Positions 19,154 to 30,162 of a stretch of DNA of 35,502 nucleotides are shown here, in pieces (position 1 is the first letter of the stretch; the number at the start of each line of letters is the position of its first letter). This DNA is from Balneolaceae bacterium (GTDB lineage: Bacteria; Bacteroidota; Rhodothermia; Balneolales; Balneolaceae), in assembly GCA_016937115.1 (NCBI GenBank), contig JAFGWN010000010.1, forward strand, positions 1 through 35,502, written 5' to 3'. The position numbers and the translations under genes were made by a program. The notes under the pieces are model-generated. The model had not been told where the DNA came from. It ran no database searches and saw nothing but the letters and a program-made list of their open reading frames with translations.

Positions 19154-19702
19154 TTATTCTGAATCATAGACGGTTTCAACATGGATCGCCCCTGCATCCG
19201 AAAACAGTTTTGAAACCGGTTTCTCCTCAAAAAGGTCGTCGGATGCTTCAATACAGATGAAGAATCCGTCGTCTGAAGCTTTTTTGAATCGCTCTACGTT
19301 AAACAGCGGATTATGAAGCCGCGGCAGCTTATTGAGAGCAAACATGCCAAATGTGGCGGCAAAAGCTGAAAGTAAAACCGTTAACTCAAACGTAATAGGT
19401 ACATAAATGGGAAAGTTGATAAGCGGTTTCCCACTTATATTCATGGGGTATTCATAGCCCATCACCCAAATCATAAGGGTAAGTGCGCCAATAAAACCGA
19501 TAAGACCGCCGCCCAGAACAATCCATCCCAAGGGCGATTCTTTTAACCCCATCGCTTTTTCCATTCCGTGAATAGGAAAGGGAGCGTAGGTATCGAATTC
19601 ACTGTAACCCGATTCTTTGACGGTTTCAGCAGCGTCGACCAGCTCCTTGGGATTTCTGAATTCGGCTAAAATCCCGTGTATGTTTTTGTTTTCCGTTTTC
19701 AT
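19154..19702 (-). CDS. actD: Alternative complex III subunit ActD (DUF3341)
   Basis: '[44 protein letters not shown]' is a DUF3341 hallmark; two TM; ATGA overlap with actC. Confidence 0.94.
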   Translation of the reverse strand: MKTENKNIHGILAEFRNPKELVDAAETVKESGYSEFDTYAPFPIHGMEKAMGLKESPLGWIVLGGGLIGFIGALTLMIWVMGYEYPMNISGKPLINFPIYVPITFELTVLLSAFAATFGMFALNKLPRLHNPLFNVERFKKASDDGFFICIEASDDLFEEKPVSKLFSDAGAIHVETVYDSE

Positions 19703-21150
19703 ACTTGTTGATTCTTTTGCTCTAACTTCTGCTGTTGGGCAAGCGCCGGTTCAGCTTTCGCTTCGATAAATTCGTTCGTGTGTTCATCGTAATTGTGCGG
19801 ATCGGCCTGTGGCATCACTCCTTTAACTTCTGCAATAGCAACCATCGGCAGGAAGCGCAGGAACAATAAAAAGAAGGTGAAAAACAGCCCGAACGTGCCG
19901 ATATATATAATTATATCCCAGAATGTGGGGGAAAAATAATCCCACGATGAGGGCATAAAGTCGGTTGATAGCGATGCTACCGAAATCATAAAGCGCTCGA
20001 ACCACATCCCAATGTTTACGATGATTGAAATAATAAATGTCAGTGTTACATTACGCCGGATCGATTTTGACCAGAGGAACTGCGGAGTGATAACGTTACA
20101 GAACATCAAAATCCAGAAGCCCCATGCATACGGCCCGACAACATACAGCCAGAAAATTCCTTGTTCATAAATGTAGCCGCTGTACCAGGCAATAAACCCT
20201 TCGCAAAGATACGCAAATGCAACCAGATTACCGGTAACCATCATCACGAGGTTCATCTTCTCCATGATATCGATATTCATGATATCTTCAATACCGTAGA
20301 TTTTACGGGCAATAATCATAAGGGTCAATACCATTGCAAAACCCGAGTAAATAGCACCGGCAACAAAATAGGGTGGAAAAATGGTACTGTGCCATCCGGG
20401 AATCAGTGACACGGCAAAGTCGAACGATACAATGGTGTGAACCGAAAGTACCAGTGGTGTAGCCAGCCCAGCCAGAATCATGTACGCTTTCTCATAATTC
20501 CACCAGTTACGGAAACTGCCGGTCCAGCCAAGAGCAGCAATACCGTAGGATATTTTTGCTGCTTTGCTCTTGGCCTTATCACGTAGCGTGGCAAAGTCGG
20601 GTACAAGACCAACATACCAGAACAGCAGTGATACGGTAAAATAGGTACTTACTGCAAATACATCCCACAGCAGGGGACTGCTGAAGTTCGGCCAGGCGCC
20701 CATTTGGTTTGGAATAGGAAACACCCAGTAGATCACCCAAATACGACCTACGTGAATGGCCGGGAAAAGACCTGCACACATCACGGCAAAAATGGTCATA
20801 GCTTCTGCAAAACGGTTAATGGCGGTACGCCAGCCTTGTCGAAAAAGGAAAAGAATAGCTGAAATAAGCGTTCCGGCGTGACCAATACCGACCCACCATA
20901 CAAAGTTGATAATCGCCCAACCCCATCCGGCCGGGTTATTTAGGCCCCAAATACCAATACCATCCCATATGAGATACCCAACCGCTCCCAACAGAACGAT
21001 CAGCAACAAATTGGCAACCGCAAATGCCAAATACCACAAGGGAGGGGTAGATGACAACGGCGTTTTTGCAATTAAATCAGTAATACTCCCAAAGGTGTGA
21101 TCACCTTTTATAAGTTTTGGCTCCGGGACGTATTCGTAATTAGTGCTCAT
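19699..21150 (-). CDS. actC: Alternative complex III subunit ActC (NrfD/PsrC family)
   Basis: Polytopic; '[44 protein letters not shown]', '[28 protein letters not shown]'. Confidence 0.96.
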   Translation of the reverse strand: MSTNYEYVPEPKLIKGDHTFGSITDLIAKTPLSSTPPLWYLAFAVANLLLIVLLGAVGYLIWDGIGIWGLNNPAGWGWAIINFVWWVGIGHAGTLISAILFLFRQGWRTAINRFAEAMTIFAVMCAGLFPAIHVGRIWVIYWVFPIPNQMGAWPNFSSPLLWDVFAVSTYFTVSLLFWYVGLVPDFATLRDKAKSKAAKISYGIAALGWTGSFRNWWNYEKAYMILAGLATPLVLSVHTIVSFDFAVSLIPGWHSTIFPPYFVAGAIYSGFAMVLTLMIIARKIYGIEDIMNIDIMEKMNLVMMVTGNLVAFAYLCEGFIAWYSGYIYEQGIFWLYVVGPYAWGFWILMFCNVITPQFLWSKSIRRNVTLTFIISIIVNIGMWFERFMISVASLSTDFMPSSWDYFSPTFWDIIIYIGTFGLFFTFFLLFLRFLPMVAIAEVKGVMPQADPHNYDEHTNEFIEAKAEPALAQQQKLEQKNQQV

Positions 21151-24100
21151 TGTTGGAATTTGTTGAGTGTTGAGTCAATGCTGGGTTCGGGTTCGATATT
21201 TTGGCCATGTACGATGTACGCGGACGCGTGTTCAGCTCTTCAAGGAGCAGGTAATTTCTGTTGTTGCGTTTTGTTTTGCTCACTTCACTGTCCGGGTCGG
21301 TCAAATCGCCAAAGTAAATAGCATCGGAGGGGCAGGCCTGCTGGCAAGCTGTTTGTACAGTGCCATCTTCGGGCTTCATGGAGCCGTCGGTTTCAATTTG
21401 TGTTTGAATCTTGGCGCGGTTTACACGCTGTACACAATAGGTGCATTTTTCCATTACCCCGCGGAAACGTACTGTAACATTTGGGTTCATCGCCATCTGG
21501 ATAATTTCAGGATCATCTCCGCCGTCCGTTAGATATTCTTCGCTATAGTTAAAAAAGTTGAAGCGACGGACTTTGTATGGGCAGTTATTAGCACAGTAAC
21601 GTGTTCCTATACAGCGATTGTAGGTCATCTGGTTCATCCCGTCATCGCTATGCGTGGTAGCAGCTACCGGGCAAACCTGCTCGCAAGGTGCCAGTTCGCA
21701 GTGCATACAGGGCACCGGCTGATGCATCGCCTTGGGATTTTCTTTGTCGCCGACAAAATATCGATCGTTACGAATCCAGTGCATTTCACGACCGTTGCTT
21801 ACTTCTTTTTTGCCAATAACCGGAATATTATTTTCGGCCTGGCAGGCAATGGTACAGGTTCCGCAGCCGATGCAGGAGTTCAAATCAATTGTCATACCCC
21901 ATTGCGGTTGATAATCTGGATAATCTTTACCGGCAATGGCGTCAAAAATGCTTAGAGGTGCGTCCGCATCATGCTCGGTAGCCCACTCTTGGCCGGGCAG
22001 TTCTGCATTATAAGCTTCTTGATAGGACGAGAAGTCTGGATTGTCGCGATATTCCTGTAGCGTGGCATGTCGTAACAGCGATCGTCCTTCCATACTGCTG
22101 TGATCCTGTGTACATGCAATTTCGTACAGCCGGCCTGCTTTGCTTATGTTGACATTTGTAGCGAAAAGCATGGATTCGGAGGTGCGCAGGGGATAGGTAT
22201 CAACACCAACTGCTTCTGCAACGCGTCCCAATCCTTTGCGGCCATAACCAACAGTGACGGTGATGCTGTCATCGGCATGACCAGGTTGTACCCAGGCCGG
22301 GATTTCTACTTTGGTACCGTTAACGTCGATGGTAATAACTTCAACTTCTGCTACGCCCAACCCGGCTTTTTCAATGCCGAGTTTATCAGCGGTTTTTGGG
22401 CTCATTAAAGCCACATTGTCCCACGTAATTTTCGTCATGGGGTCGGGCAGTTCCTGCAGCCAGCCGTTATTGGCGTAGCGACCGTCAAACACTTTTGAAT
22501 CGGGACGAATGACTACTTCAATGCCTTCAGATTCAGTTTGCCCAATATTTCCGCTAAATTCACTGCTTATAGAAGGTGTTACTTCCGGGAAATTATCTTC
22601 GTCGGCAATGCCATCATGTAAGATTTGCTCCCAGCGGTTGGTAAAGTTACCGGAAATGTTTTGTTGCCATGTTTCCTGCACAAGATCATAGCCTTTGGCA
22701 TCTTCACCGGTGATAATGGTATTTAAAAACTCAATTTCGCTCTTGCCCGAAAACAGGGGTTCAATCTGTGGCTGAATGATAGAACGCGCTCCTGTATATG
22801 AGTAACCATCACCCCAACTTTCAAGGAAATGGGAACGATTTATATGCCAGGAGGCTATCTTAGATGTTTCATCATAATAATCCGACAAATGCAGAACGTG
22901 TTCGGCTTTGGAAAGTGCTTCACCAACATTTAAATCAGCCGGTGCATTAAAAACAGGGTTACCGCCAACGATAACGACGGTGTCAATTTCTTCATTATTA
23001 ATGCCGTTCACGATATCAGCAAAAGCTTCTCGGCTATTTTGATCTTCGATATAGGGAAGCTGGTGGTATGTTACTGTTGAACCGGTATTACCCAATGATG
23101 CGTTTATAGCCGAAACCATCGCGTGCAGCTCGGGTTTATGCTCATTGCCGAGCGTCAAAACGGATCGCCCGCGATTATTTTGCAGGTCTTCTGCTATAGT
23201 AGCGATCCACTTATGACCAGAAAATTTATTTGATCCGCCCGAAGCACCGGCTACACCCAGTTCAGCAGCCAGAGCCTGAATAAAAAGGCCCAGCTCACTG
23301 GATTTGATGCGTAATCGATTGTCGGCATTGGAGCCGGTAACCGTAAACGTACTTTCAATTGCGTAGAGGCGGCTGATCTCTTCTCCGGTTTCAACATCCC
23401 GGCGTTCTGTAAACTCTTTGGTATTTTGAACACTGTTCTTATGGGCTGCAGGGTTGAGGAAATCATCATCCAATGCTACGATGATGTCGGCCTCGTCAAA
23501 ATGGTTTATCGTTCGCAGCCGCTGGCCGAATGCCATGTTTGTCCCTTCAAGGGCGTTGTCTTCACCAAATGGTTCGTAGGTGACCCATTGTGCATTCGGG
23601 AACTGGCTTAATGCCTGGTCTTTCAGTTTATTATAAGTCGGTGATGAGTTAGACTCAGAAATAAATGCAATATTTCTTTCCGTATCACCAAAATGCTGCT
23701 GGCAGAATGATTGAAAATTGGTATAAGATGATCGTTCACCGTCTTTTATTACATTGCGCGAGCGATCGGGGTCGTACATGCCCAGTATCGCAGCCTGATT
23801 AAACTTGCTGGAAGAACCACCGCTGGCGGGATGCATTTCATTACCTTCAATTTTGGTAGGGCGTCCTTCATGGTTCTCGATCACAATGCCTGTAAGCGCA
23901 TCCTGGAAGGGCATGGCCGAAGCATAATAATTTGGTACGCCGGGAATTACCTCTTCCGGCTGCTTCGAATACGGTAAAATCTTTTGAACCGGTCGACGGC
24001 AAGCGGCAAAGCCAGCCAGGGCAATAGAAGCGCCCATCATGCGCAAAAAGGTTCTGCGCGAAAAGCCATCCTTTAATTCAGTGGCATCTTCCGGAAATTC

Positions 24101-24187
24101 ACGTTCAACAAAACGCTCATATTCTTCATTTTGAGCCAGCTCGTTTAAGCTCTTCCAGTAATTTGAACTTTTTACTTCGTCGCTCAT
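21140..24187 (-). CDS. actB: Alternative complex III subunit ActB (molybdopterin-oxidoreductase-like plus FeS domains, Tat signal)
   Basis: Tat motif '[21 protein letters not shown]'; ferredoxin-like clusters '[18 protein letters not shown]', '[14 protein letters not shown]', '[21 protein letters not shown]', 'CTYCVQR...CQQACP'. Confidence 0.96.
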   Translation of the reverse strand: MSDEVKSSNYWKSLNELAQNEEYERFVEREFPEDATELKDGFSRRTFLRMMGASIALAGFAACRRPVQKILPYSKQPEEVIPGVPNYYASAMPFQDALTGIVIENHEGRPTKIEGNEMHPASGGSSSKFNQAAILGMYDPDRSRNVIKDGERSSYTNFQSFCQQHFGDTERNIAFISESNSSPTYNKLKDQALSQFPNAQWVTYEPFGEDNALEGTNMAFGQRLRTINHFDEADIIVALDDDFLNPAAHKNSVQNTKEFTERRDVETGEEISRLYAIESTFTVTGSNADNRLRIKSSELGLFIQALAAELGVAGASGGSNKFSGHKWIATIAEDLQNNRGRSVLTLGNEHKPELHAMVSAINASLGNTGSTVTYHQLPYIEDQNSREAFADIVNGINNEEIDTVVIVGGNPVFNAPADLNVGEALSKAEHVLHLSDYYDETSKIASWHINRSHFLESWGDGYSYTGARSIIQPQIEPLFSGKSEIEFLNTIITGEDAKGYDLVQETWQQNISGNFTNRWEQILHDGIADEDNFPEVTPSISSEFSGNIGQTESEGIEVVIRPDSKVFDGRYANNGWLQELPDPMTKITWDNVALMSPKTADKLGIEKAGLGVAEVEVITIDVNGTKVEIPAWVQPGHADDSITVTVGYGRKGLGRVAEAVGVDTYPLRTSESMLFATNVNISKAGRLYEIACTQDHSSMEGRSLLRHATLQEYRDNPDFSSYQEAYNAELPGQEWATEHDADAPLSIFDAIAGKDYPDYQPQWGMTIDLNSCIGCGTCTIACQAENNIPVIGKKEVSNGREMHWIRNDRYFVGDKENPKAMHQPVPCMHCELAPCEQVCPVAATTHSDDGMNQMTYNRCIGTRYCANNCPYKVRRFNFFNYSEEYLTDGGDDPEIIQMAMNPNVTVRFRGVMEKCTYCVQRVNRAKIQTQIETDGSMKPEDGTVQTACQQACPSDAIYFGDLTDPDSEVSKTKRNNRNYLLLEELNTRPRTSYMAKISNPNPALTQHSTNSNNEH

Positions 24188-24236
24188 GCGCTTTACGATT
24201 CCGTTTATTCTAAATTTGCTGAGTAATTAAAATTAT

Positions 24237-24881
24237 TTAGTAGTGGCAGCCCTGGCAGTAGGTTGGCGGAGTTATATTGTGTTTCGCCACTAATTTGCGA
24301 CCCATCTCCAGTTGGTTTTCAGCTTCATATCCCATTGTGGTAACTTCTTCAACCGGCCGTACATATTTTTCAGGATTCCGGTGGCAGTCAAGGCACCAAC
24401 TCATACTTAACGGTTCTTGTTGGGCCACAACCTCCATACGATCAATACGACCATGACAGGTTTCGCATCCAACTCCCATATTAACATGAATGGCATGGTT
24501 GAAATATGCATAGTCAGGCAGGTTATGTACTCGTACCCACTCAACTGGTTGGCCCGTTTCCCAGCTTTCACGAATCTTTGTCAGTTTATCACTGTTGGCT
24601 TTAACCTGCGTATGACAGTTCATACACGTTTGCGTGGGCGGGATGTTCGCTTGCTTTGAAACTTCTACATTGGTATGGCAATATTGGCAATCCAGTCCCA
24701 GTTGACCGGCATGTAATTCATGACTGTAGGGTACGGGTTGTTCGGGTGCGTAGCCAACATCAGTATATTCCGGAGAAAAGTAGTACCATATACCCGCCAC
24801 CGTTGCCGTCAAAACGATGATGGCGCCAAGTAAAATACGGCTTGGAATTTCATTCGCCTTTTTTGAAAAAATCTGCCCCAT
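24237..24881 (-). CDS. actA: Alternative complex III subunit ActA (pentahaem cytochrome c)
   Basis: Five CxxCH motifs: CQYCH, CMNCH, CETCH, CLDCH, CQGCH; N-terminal TM. Confidence 0.96.
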   Translation of the reverse strand: MGQIFSKKANEIPSRILLGAIIVLTATVAGIWYYFSPEYTDVGYAPEQPVPYSHELHAGQLGLDCQYCHTNVEVSKQANIPPTQTCMNCHTQVKANSDKLTKIRESWETGQPVEWVRVHNLPDYAYFNHAIHVNMGVGCETCHGRIDRMEVVAQQEPLSMSWCLDCHRNPEKYVRPVEEVTTMGYEAENQLEMGRKLVAKHNITPPTYCQGCHY

Positions 24882-25226
24882 GGGTAATCGAAAGTTGTGT
24901 GCTTGTTACAAAATATAATCCGTTGGTAAAGCCGGCATGAAGGTATGGAAAATCATCTATTTATAGTACTGTTTAATGAACACACACTAAATTTAAAATA
25001 GATCTAAATAATCCGTCTGTTTTCATCCGGTGCCCTTTTTTCTTTAAGAAGGCCTAAGATATAATCTATTTGTCAAAAATGCCTAATGAAATTCCGGTTT
25101 ATTACATTTTTTTGAAAGAAAATTTAAGTTGAATATTTTTTTTGCGGCTGCTAAAAGCTATAGAGAATTTTGAGATTAAAAATAACATTTCCTGAACTTT
25201 AAACAGATATAAACAGTTGCGTTTTG

Positions 25227-25234
25227 TATTTTTG
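25227..25234 (+). promoter_or_regulatory. Candidate -7 element TATTTTTG upstream of the DUF420 gene
   Basis: Matches TAnnTTTG 32 nt upstream of the ATG; no clear -33 element. Confidence 0.25.
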
Positions 25235-25265
25235 GCCACTACAAAAATGAAATTATTTACTACAG

Positions 25266-25835
25266 ATGCAAAAGCCGAACACTGACGATTTTACAATAGA
25301 CTTTTTTAAAGAGGTTAACTTGGCGAAAGCGCTCGGCGTTATTTTGCTAATCAGCACATTGGCATTTCTGTTCTTGGTGTGGCTGCTCTATTATAAAGGC
25401 GGAAGTGATTACAGTTCAACCCTCATTGATAGCCTGCCCGCCTTGAATGCTCTGTTAAATGGATCCAGCACCGTTCTTTTATTATTGGGATATCGCGCGA
25501 TTTTGCAAAAAAAATATATGACGCATATGCGTTATAATTTGACAGCCTTTGTTACTTCTTCTCTATTTTTAATCAGCTATGTGGTTTATCACAACTTTCA
25601 TGGCAGTACACCTTTTCCGGGGGAAGGCATTATTCGCCCAATCTATTTTTTTATCCTGATTTCACATATCATATTATCAGCTTTAGTGGTACCGCTGATT
25701 TTGACAAGCTTTTATCTGGCGTTTGCCGGAAAAATTAAGACCCATCGAAAGGTTTCTAAGTTTACACTTCCGGTTTGGTTGTATGTTTCGGTTACCGGGG
25801 TGATGATCTTCTTCATACTGAATGCTTATGTGTAA
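25266..25835 (+). CDS. DUF420 family membrane protein (cytochrome oxidase-associated)
   Basis: Multi-TM; 'HMRYNLTAFVTSSLFLISYVVYHNFHGSTPFPGEGIIRPIYFFILISHIILSALVVPLILTSFYLAFAGKIKTHRKVSKFTLPVWLYVSVTGVMIF' is the DUF420 pattern. Confidence 0.92.
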   Translation: MQKPNTDDFTIDFFKEVNLAKALGVILLISTLAFLFLVWLLYYKGGSDYSSTLIDSLPALNALLNGSSTVLLLLGYRAILQKKYMTHMRYNLTAFVTSSLFLISYVVYHNFHGSTPFPGEGIIRPIYFFILISHIILSALVVPLILTSFYLAFAGKIKTHRKVSKFTLPVWLYVSVTGVMIFFILNAYV

Positions 25836-25866
25836 GTCGGCAAAGCCGGCTGGCAGAACAGGATAG

Positions 25867-25980
25867 TGTCATTCCAAAAAGCGAAGCGACGAGCGAATCT
25901 TACCTAATAGTATTAGGAGAAATTTATTAAAAGACTACATGCCAGGGTACGATTTGAGATCTCTCACCGTGTTCGAATAT
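25867..25980. repeat. Probable degenerate dispersed intergenic repeat (TGTCATTCC...GCGAAGCGA...GAATCT...)
   Basis: Starts TGTCATTCC; degenerate inverted ends; internal palindrome CCTAATA-G-TATTAGG (25903-25917); abuts the ppk1 stop. Confidence 0.5.
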
Positions 25981-25981
25981 T

Positions 25982-28396
25982 CTATTTAAATGCCCGCTTC
26001 CGGGCATTTTTCATCATCAGTTTGTGAAAGTCTTTTTCTTTTTCGTTATCGGCCGGCCGACGCTGGGTGTAACTGCCGTCGGCATGCATCTCCCAGGCCA
26101 GTCGGTTGTCTTTAAGGGCTTTTTTTAAAATAGAAGTAATGCGCTTTTTCAGGGCGGGCAGGGTGATGGGTACCATAGCTTCAACCCGCTCATTCATGTT
26201 TCGGTAGCGCCAGTCGCCACTCCCTATAAATATATCCGGGTTGCCTTCATTACCAAAATAGTAGATGCGGTCGTGTTCCAGGAATCGTCCCAGGATGCTA
26301 ATCACATTGATGTTTTCACTATACCCTTTCAATTGTGGGCGAAGACGGGAATGACCGCGAACAATCAGGTCAATTTTTACCCCGGCCCGGGAAGCCTTGT
26401 AAAGCCGTTGAATGATGCCTACATCATCAAGAGCATTCATTTTGGCAATTATGTGGCCTTCTCCACCATTAACTGCAATTTTTATTTCCCGGTCAATCAA
26501 TGCATAAAACGAGCTTCGCAAATGATTGGGCGCTACCAATAGCTTCCGGTATTCTTGATCCGGGGCATACCCTGTGAGATAATGAAAAAGGTTTGTGACA
26601 TCATAACCGAGGTCGGGATCGTTGGTAAGCAGGCCCAGATCGGTATAGACTTCAGCGGTATGGATATGGTAGTTGCCGGTACCGATGTGGCAGTAGGTAA
26701 CATGCTTGTCACCTTCGCGACGGACAATAAGGGCGACTTTCGCGTGCGTCTTCAATCCTACCAAACCATAGGCTACGTGAACACCTGCATTTTCGAGCTT
26801 TTTACCCCATTCGATATTACTGGCTTCATCAAAACGGGCTTTTACTTCAACCAATACCGCTACTTGTTTACCTTTGTCGGCGGCCCGGATCAACGCTTTT
26901 ACGATGGGAGAATCATCGGAGGTGCGGTACAGCGTTTGTTTAATTGTAAGGACATCGGGGTCATCGGCAGCTTCTTCTATCAGGCGGCGCACGCTGCCCG
27001 AAAACGATTCGTATGGATGGTGCACCAGAATATCACCTTTTTGAATGATATCAAAAATGGTAAGCTCTTCTTCGGTTTCTCCCTCGTGATACAATGGTTT
27101 TGGGATTACCGGTTTCCAATGGTCGAAGTGCATGTCGGGAATATTGGTGTCGGCAAGTTTAAAGCAAGCCGTTAAATCGAGCAGTCCGTCAAAGTAGATG
27201 ATATCATTGGTGGAATCACCGAGATGCAGTTCATCTTTCAATAAATTTAAGACTTCGCGATCAACATCCTTTTCTACTTCCAGGCGCACTACATCAGCAA
27301 ATCGCCGTTCGCGCAATTCTTCCGACATCATCGAGAGCAAATCCTCGGCTTCTTCTTCATTCCGGCGAATGTCGGCATTACGGGTGATGCGAAACACGCA
27401 AACGCGTTCAACATCCATGCCCGGAAATAGACGGTGAATATTTTGGCGGATAACTTCCTCAACCGGCACGTATAACCATGCATGCGAATCACTTTTTAAT
27501 CGAAGCCATCGCGGTTGATTGGATGGGACTTTCACCCGGGCAAAGTTGAAAGCATCGCGCCCCGGACGTCGCAGCTTAACAGCCAGTGAAAGACTCAGGT
27601 TGGAAATAAAGGGGAACGGATGTCCCGGATCAACCGCCAGCGGTGTGAGAGTGGGATAAATGTGGTCCAGAAAATAGTTGTCGAGCTTGTTCTTCTGCTT
27701 TTCATCGAGCTCATTATAAAAACTGATTTTTATCGAGGCCTCTTTTTCGAGCAGCGGCTGCAAATTCTGGTTCCAAACCCCGGAAATATGCTGCTGCATT
27801 TTTTTGGCTTCTTTTTGCACAAGAGCAACCTGGGTGTCAGGTGTGCGTCCGTCCGGGCTTAAATCAAAAATGCCGGCGGCTTCTTGTCGCTTTAGCCCGC
27901 CTATTCGTTTCTGGATAAACTCGTCTAAGTTACTGGCAGCAATAGCGATAAATCGCACTCGTTCCAGAAGTGGTGTGCGCTCGTCCATGGCCTGATAAAG
28001 TACGCGCCAGTTGAAATCAATCCAGCCCAGTTCGCGGTTCAGATATAGTGAGGGATGGTCAACGGATGCATTTTTGGGAACGGCCTGAGCCTGAACGGCT
28101 GTAGGTACAGATGATTTGCCTTTTTTTGATTCTTTCCTGTCCATCGACTCACCGTTATTCTTGAAAATCCATGCCTGCCGGCCAACATTCCAGCTAATCT
28201 TATAATGCCTGACTTTACGAAAATGTCTCAAAACATTTTCAGTAATAGATTTCTTGCCTTTTGATGAAAGCGTTATGAAGGTATTATCAAACTGTTTTTC
28301 AATTTTCTGGACAGCAGCTTCACGTTCCATCGTCCCGCGACGCTTAATTTCATTCGTAAGCCAAATGGCTATGTCTTTGGCAGTATAATCAGGCAC
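25982..28396 (-). CDS. ppk1: Polyphosphate kinase 1 with an extra N-terminal domain
   Basis: 'YLNRELGWIDFNWRVLYQAMDERTPLLERVRFIAIAASNLDEF', 'GLVGLKTHAKVALIVRREG', 'THCHIGTGNYH'-like 'YCHIGTGNYHIHTAEVYTDLG'. N-terminal about 75 aa are outside the PPK1 core. GTG start. Confidence 0.95.
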   Translation of the reverse strand: MPDYTAKDIAIWLTNEIKRRGTMEREAAVQKIEKQFDNTFITLSSKGKKSITENVLRHFRKVRHYKISWNVGRQAWIFKNNGESMDRKESKKGKSSVPTAVQAQAVPKNASVDHPSLYLNRELGWIDFNWRVLYQAMDERTPLLERVRFIAIAASNLDEFIQKRIGGLKRQEAAGIFDLSPDGRTPDTQVALVQKEAKKMQQHISGVWNQNLQPLLEKEASIKISFYNELDEKQKNKLDNYFLDHIYPTLTPLAVDPGHPFPFISNLSLSLAVKLRRPGRDAFNFARVKVPSNQPRWLRLKSDSHAWLYVPVEEVIRQNIHRLFPGMDVERVCVFRITRNADIRRNEEEAEDLLSMMSEELRERRFADVVRLEVEKDVDREVLNLLKDELHLGDSTNDIIYFDGLLDLTACFKLADTNIPDMHFDHWKPVIPKPLYHEGETEEELTIFDIIQKGDILVHHPYESFSGSVRRLIEEAADDPDVLTIKQTLYRTSDDSPIVKALIRAADKGKQVAVLVEVKARFDEASNIEWGKKLENAGVHVAYGLVGLKTHAKVALIVRREGDKHVTYCHIGTGNYHIHTAEVYTDLGLLTNDPDLGYDVTNLFHYLTGYAPDQEYRKLLVAPNHLRSSFYALIDREIKIAVNGGEGHIIAKMNALDDVGIIQRLYKASRAGVKIDLIVRGHSRLRPQLKGYSENINVISILGRFLEHDRIYYFGNEGNPDIFIGSGDWRYRNMNERVEAMVPITLPALKKRITSILKKALKDNRLAWEMHADGSYTQRRPADNEKEKDFHKLMMKNARKRAFK

Positions 28397-28512
28397 AGCA
28401 GTAATGCATAGGTTAAGGAATCAGATGCCGGAATATAATAAAAAAAGTAGGTTTAAAGGATGTATTACGTAATTTAACAGTAAATTAACATGGGCTTAAC
28501 ATCTAAATAAAA

Positions 28513-28546
28513 TGCTCGTGTTGCGAAATGCTTTACAACACGAGCA
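28513..28546 (-). terminator. Intrinsic terminator downstream of the UPF0173 gene
   Basis: TGCTCGTGTTG-CGAAATGCTTTA-CAACACGAGCA perfect 11-bp stem; minus-strand tail TTTTATTTAG. Confidence 0.75.
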
Positions 28547-28563
28547 CTATCAAAAAGAAAGTA

Positions 28564-29271
28564 TTACGCCAGGAAATTTTCTCCTGCCTCGGGGATAGCC
28601 GCTTCAGCTTCTGTTCGTTCCTCTACGAAATTCTTAAACTCATCGGGATCGCCGGTAAGCACGGGCATGGTTCCATAGTGAATGGGAATTGCGAGTTTGG
28701 GGCGAACCATATCGACAGCCATGGCTGCTTCTTCGGGCCCCATCGTATAGTGGTCACCCATTGGTACCAGCGCTATATGCGGACGGTAGAGGTCGCCATA
28801 TAATTTTAGATCAGCAAAAAGGTTGGTATCCCCCATGTGATAGATGGCGATATCATCTTCGAAAGAGAGTATGAGTCCACCCGGATCGCCGGCATAATCA
28901 CCCTGGAATGACGAGCTGTGGTTGGCAGAAACCATCGTTACAGAGAACTCTTCAAAATCAACCGTACCGCCTTTGTTAAATTCAATGGCCTGCTCTTCGT
29001 TCAGCCCGTGCTTGCTTACCAGCAGACGCGAAAGCTCAACCATTGTAGCTACCTTGCAGCCGGTGCGTTCGGCAATTTCAAGCGTGTCGCCAACGTGGTC
29101 TTCATGTCCGTGGGTTAGCAGAATGTAATCAACCTGTTCCGGTTCTTTCCAGTCATCCGGGGTGGTAGGATTATTTTTTAGAAATGGATCAATTAGAATA
29201 TGTTTGCCGCCCGGTGTTTCAATATGAAAGGCGGAGTGTCCCAGCCAGTGTGCTTTTAATGAGGTTTTCAT
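28564..29271 (-). CDS. UPF0173-type MBL-fold metal-dependent hydrolase
   Basis: 'WLGHSAFHIETPGGKHILIDPFLKNNP', 'LLTHGHEDHVGD', 'YHMGDTNLFADLKLYG', 'IPIHYGTMP'. Confidence 0.94.
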   Translation of the reverse strand: MKTSLKAHWLGHSAFHIETPGGKHILIDPFLKNNPTTPDDWKEPEQVDYILLTHGHEDHVGDTLEIAERTGCKVATMVELSRLLVSKHGLNEEQAIEFNKGGTVDFEEFSVTMVSANHSSSFQGDYAGDPGGLILSFEDDIAIYHMGDTNLFADLKLYGDLYRPHIALVPMGDHYTMGPEEAAMAVDMVRPKLAIPIHYGTMPVLTGDPDEFKNFVEERTEAEAAIPEAGENFLA

Positions 29272-29486
29272 ACATCAAAAAAATTAGATTGCGATTAATA
29301 AATTCGTCTAAAAAATTATAGAAGATGTTGCTTAAAATAATGAAGCAACGTTGTTTCAAATGAATTTGTTTGTTAGATGAATTAATTACAATATTTAGCC
29401 ACCCATCATTCCCTGAACAATTTCGATTACATTGCGTTATAAGGAATACATGTAAATTATTAACACTAATAAATTGAGGATTATTT

Positions 29487-30155
29487 ATGGCAGAGCGAGT
29501 GAAATTGCATCCGGAAACGCCCCACGCTAAACGTATTTTTGAATGCGCCGATAAAGTGCGGGAAGGGGCCATACTGTTGATGCCAACCGACAGCCAGTAT
29601 GCTTTGGCTTGTGATTATAAAAATAAAAAAGGGATTGAACGGATACGTAAAATACGCAACCTGGGAGATGATGATCACTTGTCCCTTTTATGCGATTCAC
29701 TTTCCGGTATCTCCACATTTGCCCATATAAGCGATCGAAACTTTAAGCTTATAAAACGACTGATACCGGGACCTTATACCCTTATTTTACCGGCGACAAA
29801 AAAAGTACCGAAGCTGCTGATTCATCCGAAAAAAGAGACGGTTGGCATTCGCGTGCCCGATTATCCCATCTGCCAGGAGTTAGTGAAAGAAGTAGGGCGC
29901 CCCATGCTGGCGATTACGGCCAAAAAGCCAAAAATGGATAACGGAACGTTAAAGGAATTTGAGCGTGAACCATTTTTAAGAGAATTTGAGAAACTGGTTG
30001 ATGTCACCATTGACAACCAACAGGAACTGCCCGCACAGGAAACCACGATTATTGATATGACGGATGAAACAGCCCGCATCCTGCGCGAAGGGTTGGGAGC
30101 CGAAGCTGCTTATGAGGCATTTCGAATGCAGGGTGAAGTGTTAGAGGAGGCATGA
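29487..30155 (+). CDS. YrdC/Sua5/YciO family L-threonylcarbamoyladenylate synthase-like protein
   Basis: 'GAILLMPTDSQYALACDYKNKKGIERI...', 'PGPYTLILPATKKVPKLL', 'VGIRVPDYPICQEL'. Confidence 0.9.
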   Translation: MAERVKLHPETPHAKRIFECADKVREGAILLMPTDSQYALACDYKNKKGIERIRKIRNLGDDDHLSLLCDSLSGISTFAHISDRNFKLIKRLIPGPYTLILPATKKVPKLLIHPKKETVGIRVPDYPICQELVKEVGRPMLAITAKKPKMDNGTLKEFEREPFLREFEKLVDVTIDNQQELPAQETTIIDMTDETARILREGLGAEAAYEAFRMQGEVLEEA

Positions 30156-30162
30156 TTTGTCT

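Noticed and set aside
21140-24187. ActB as an active molybdenum oxidoreductase
   Set aside because: Context and architecture match ACIII ActB, which in characterised complexes lacks the molybdopterin cofactor.
26555-27175. 206 aa plus-strand ORF opposite ppk1
   Set aside because: Overlaps conserved catalytic region of PPK1; translation looks like antisense shadow, no known family.
29219-29572. 117 aa minus-strand ORF in the gap upstream of the YrdC gene
   Set aside because: Overlaps both flanking genes and AT-rich non-coding sequence; no domain signal.
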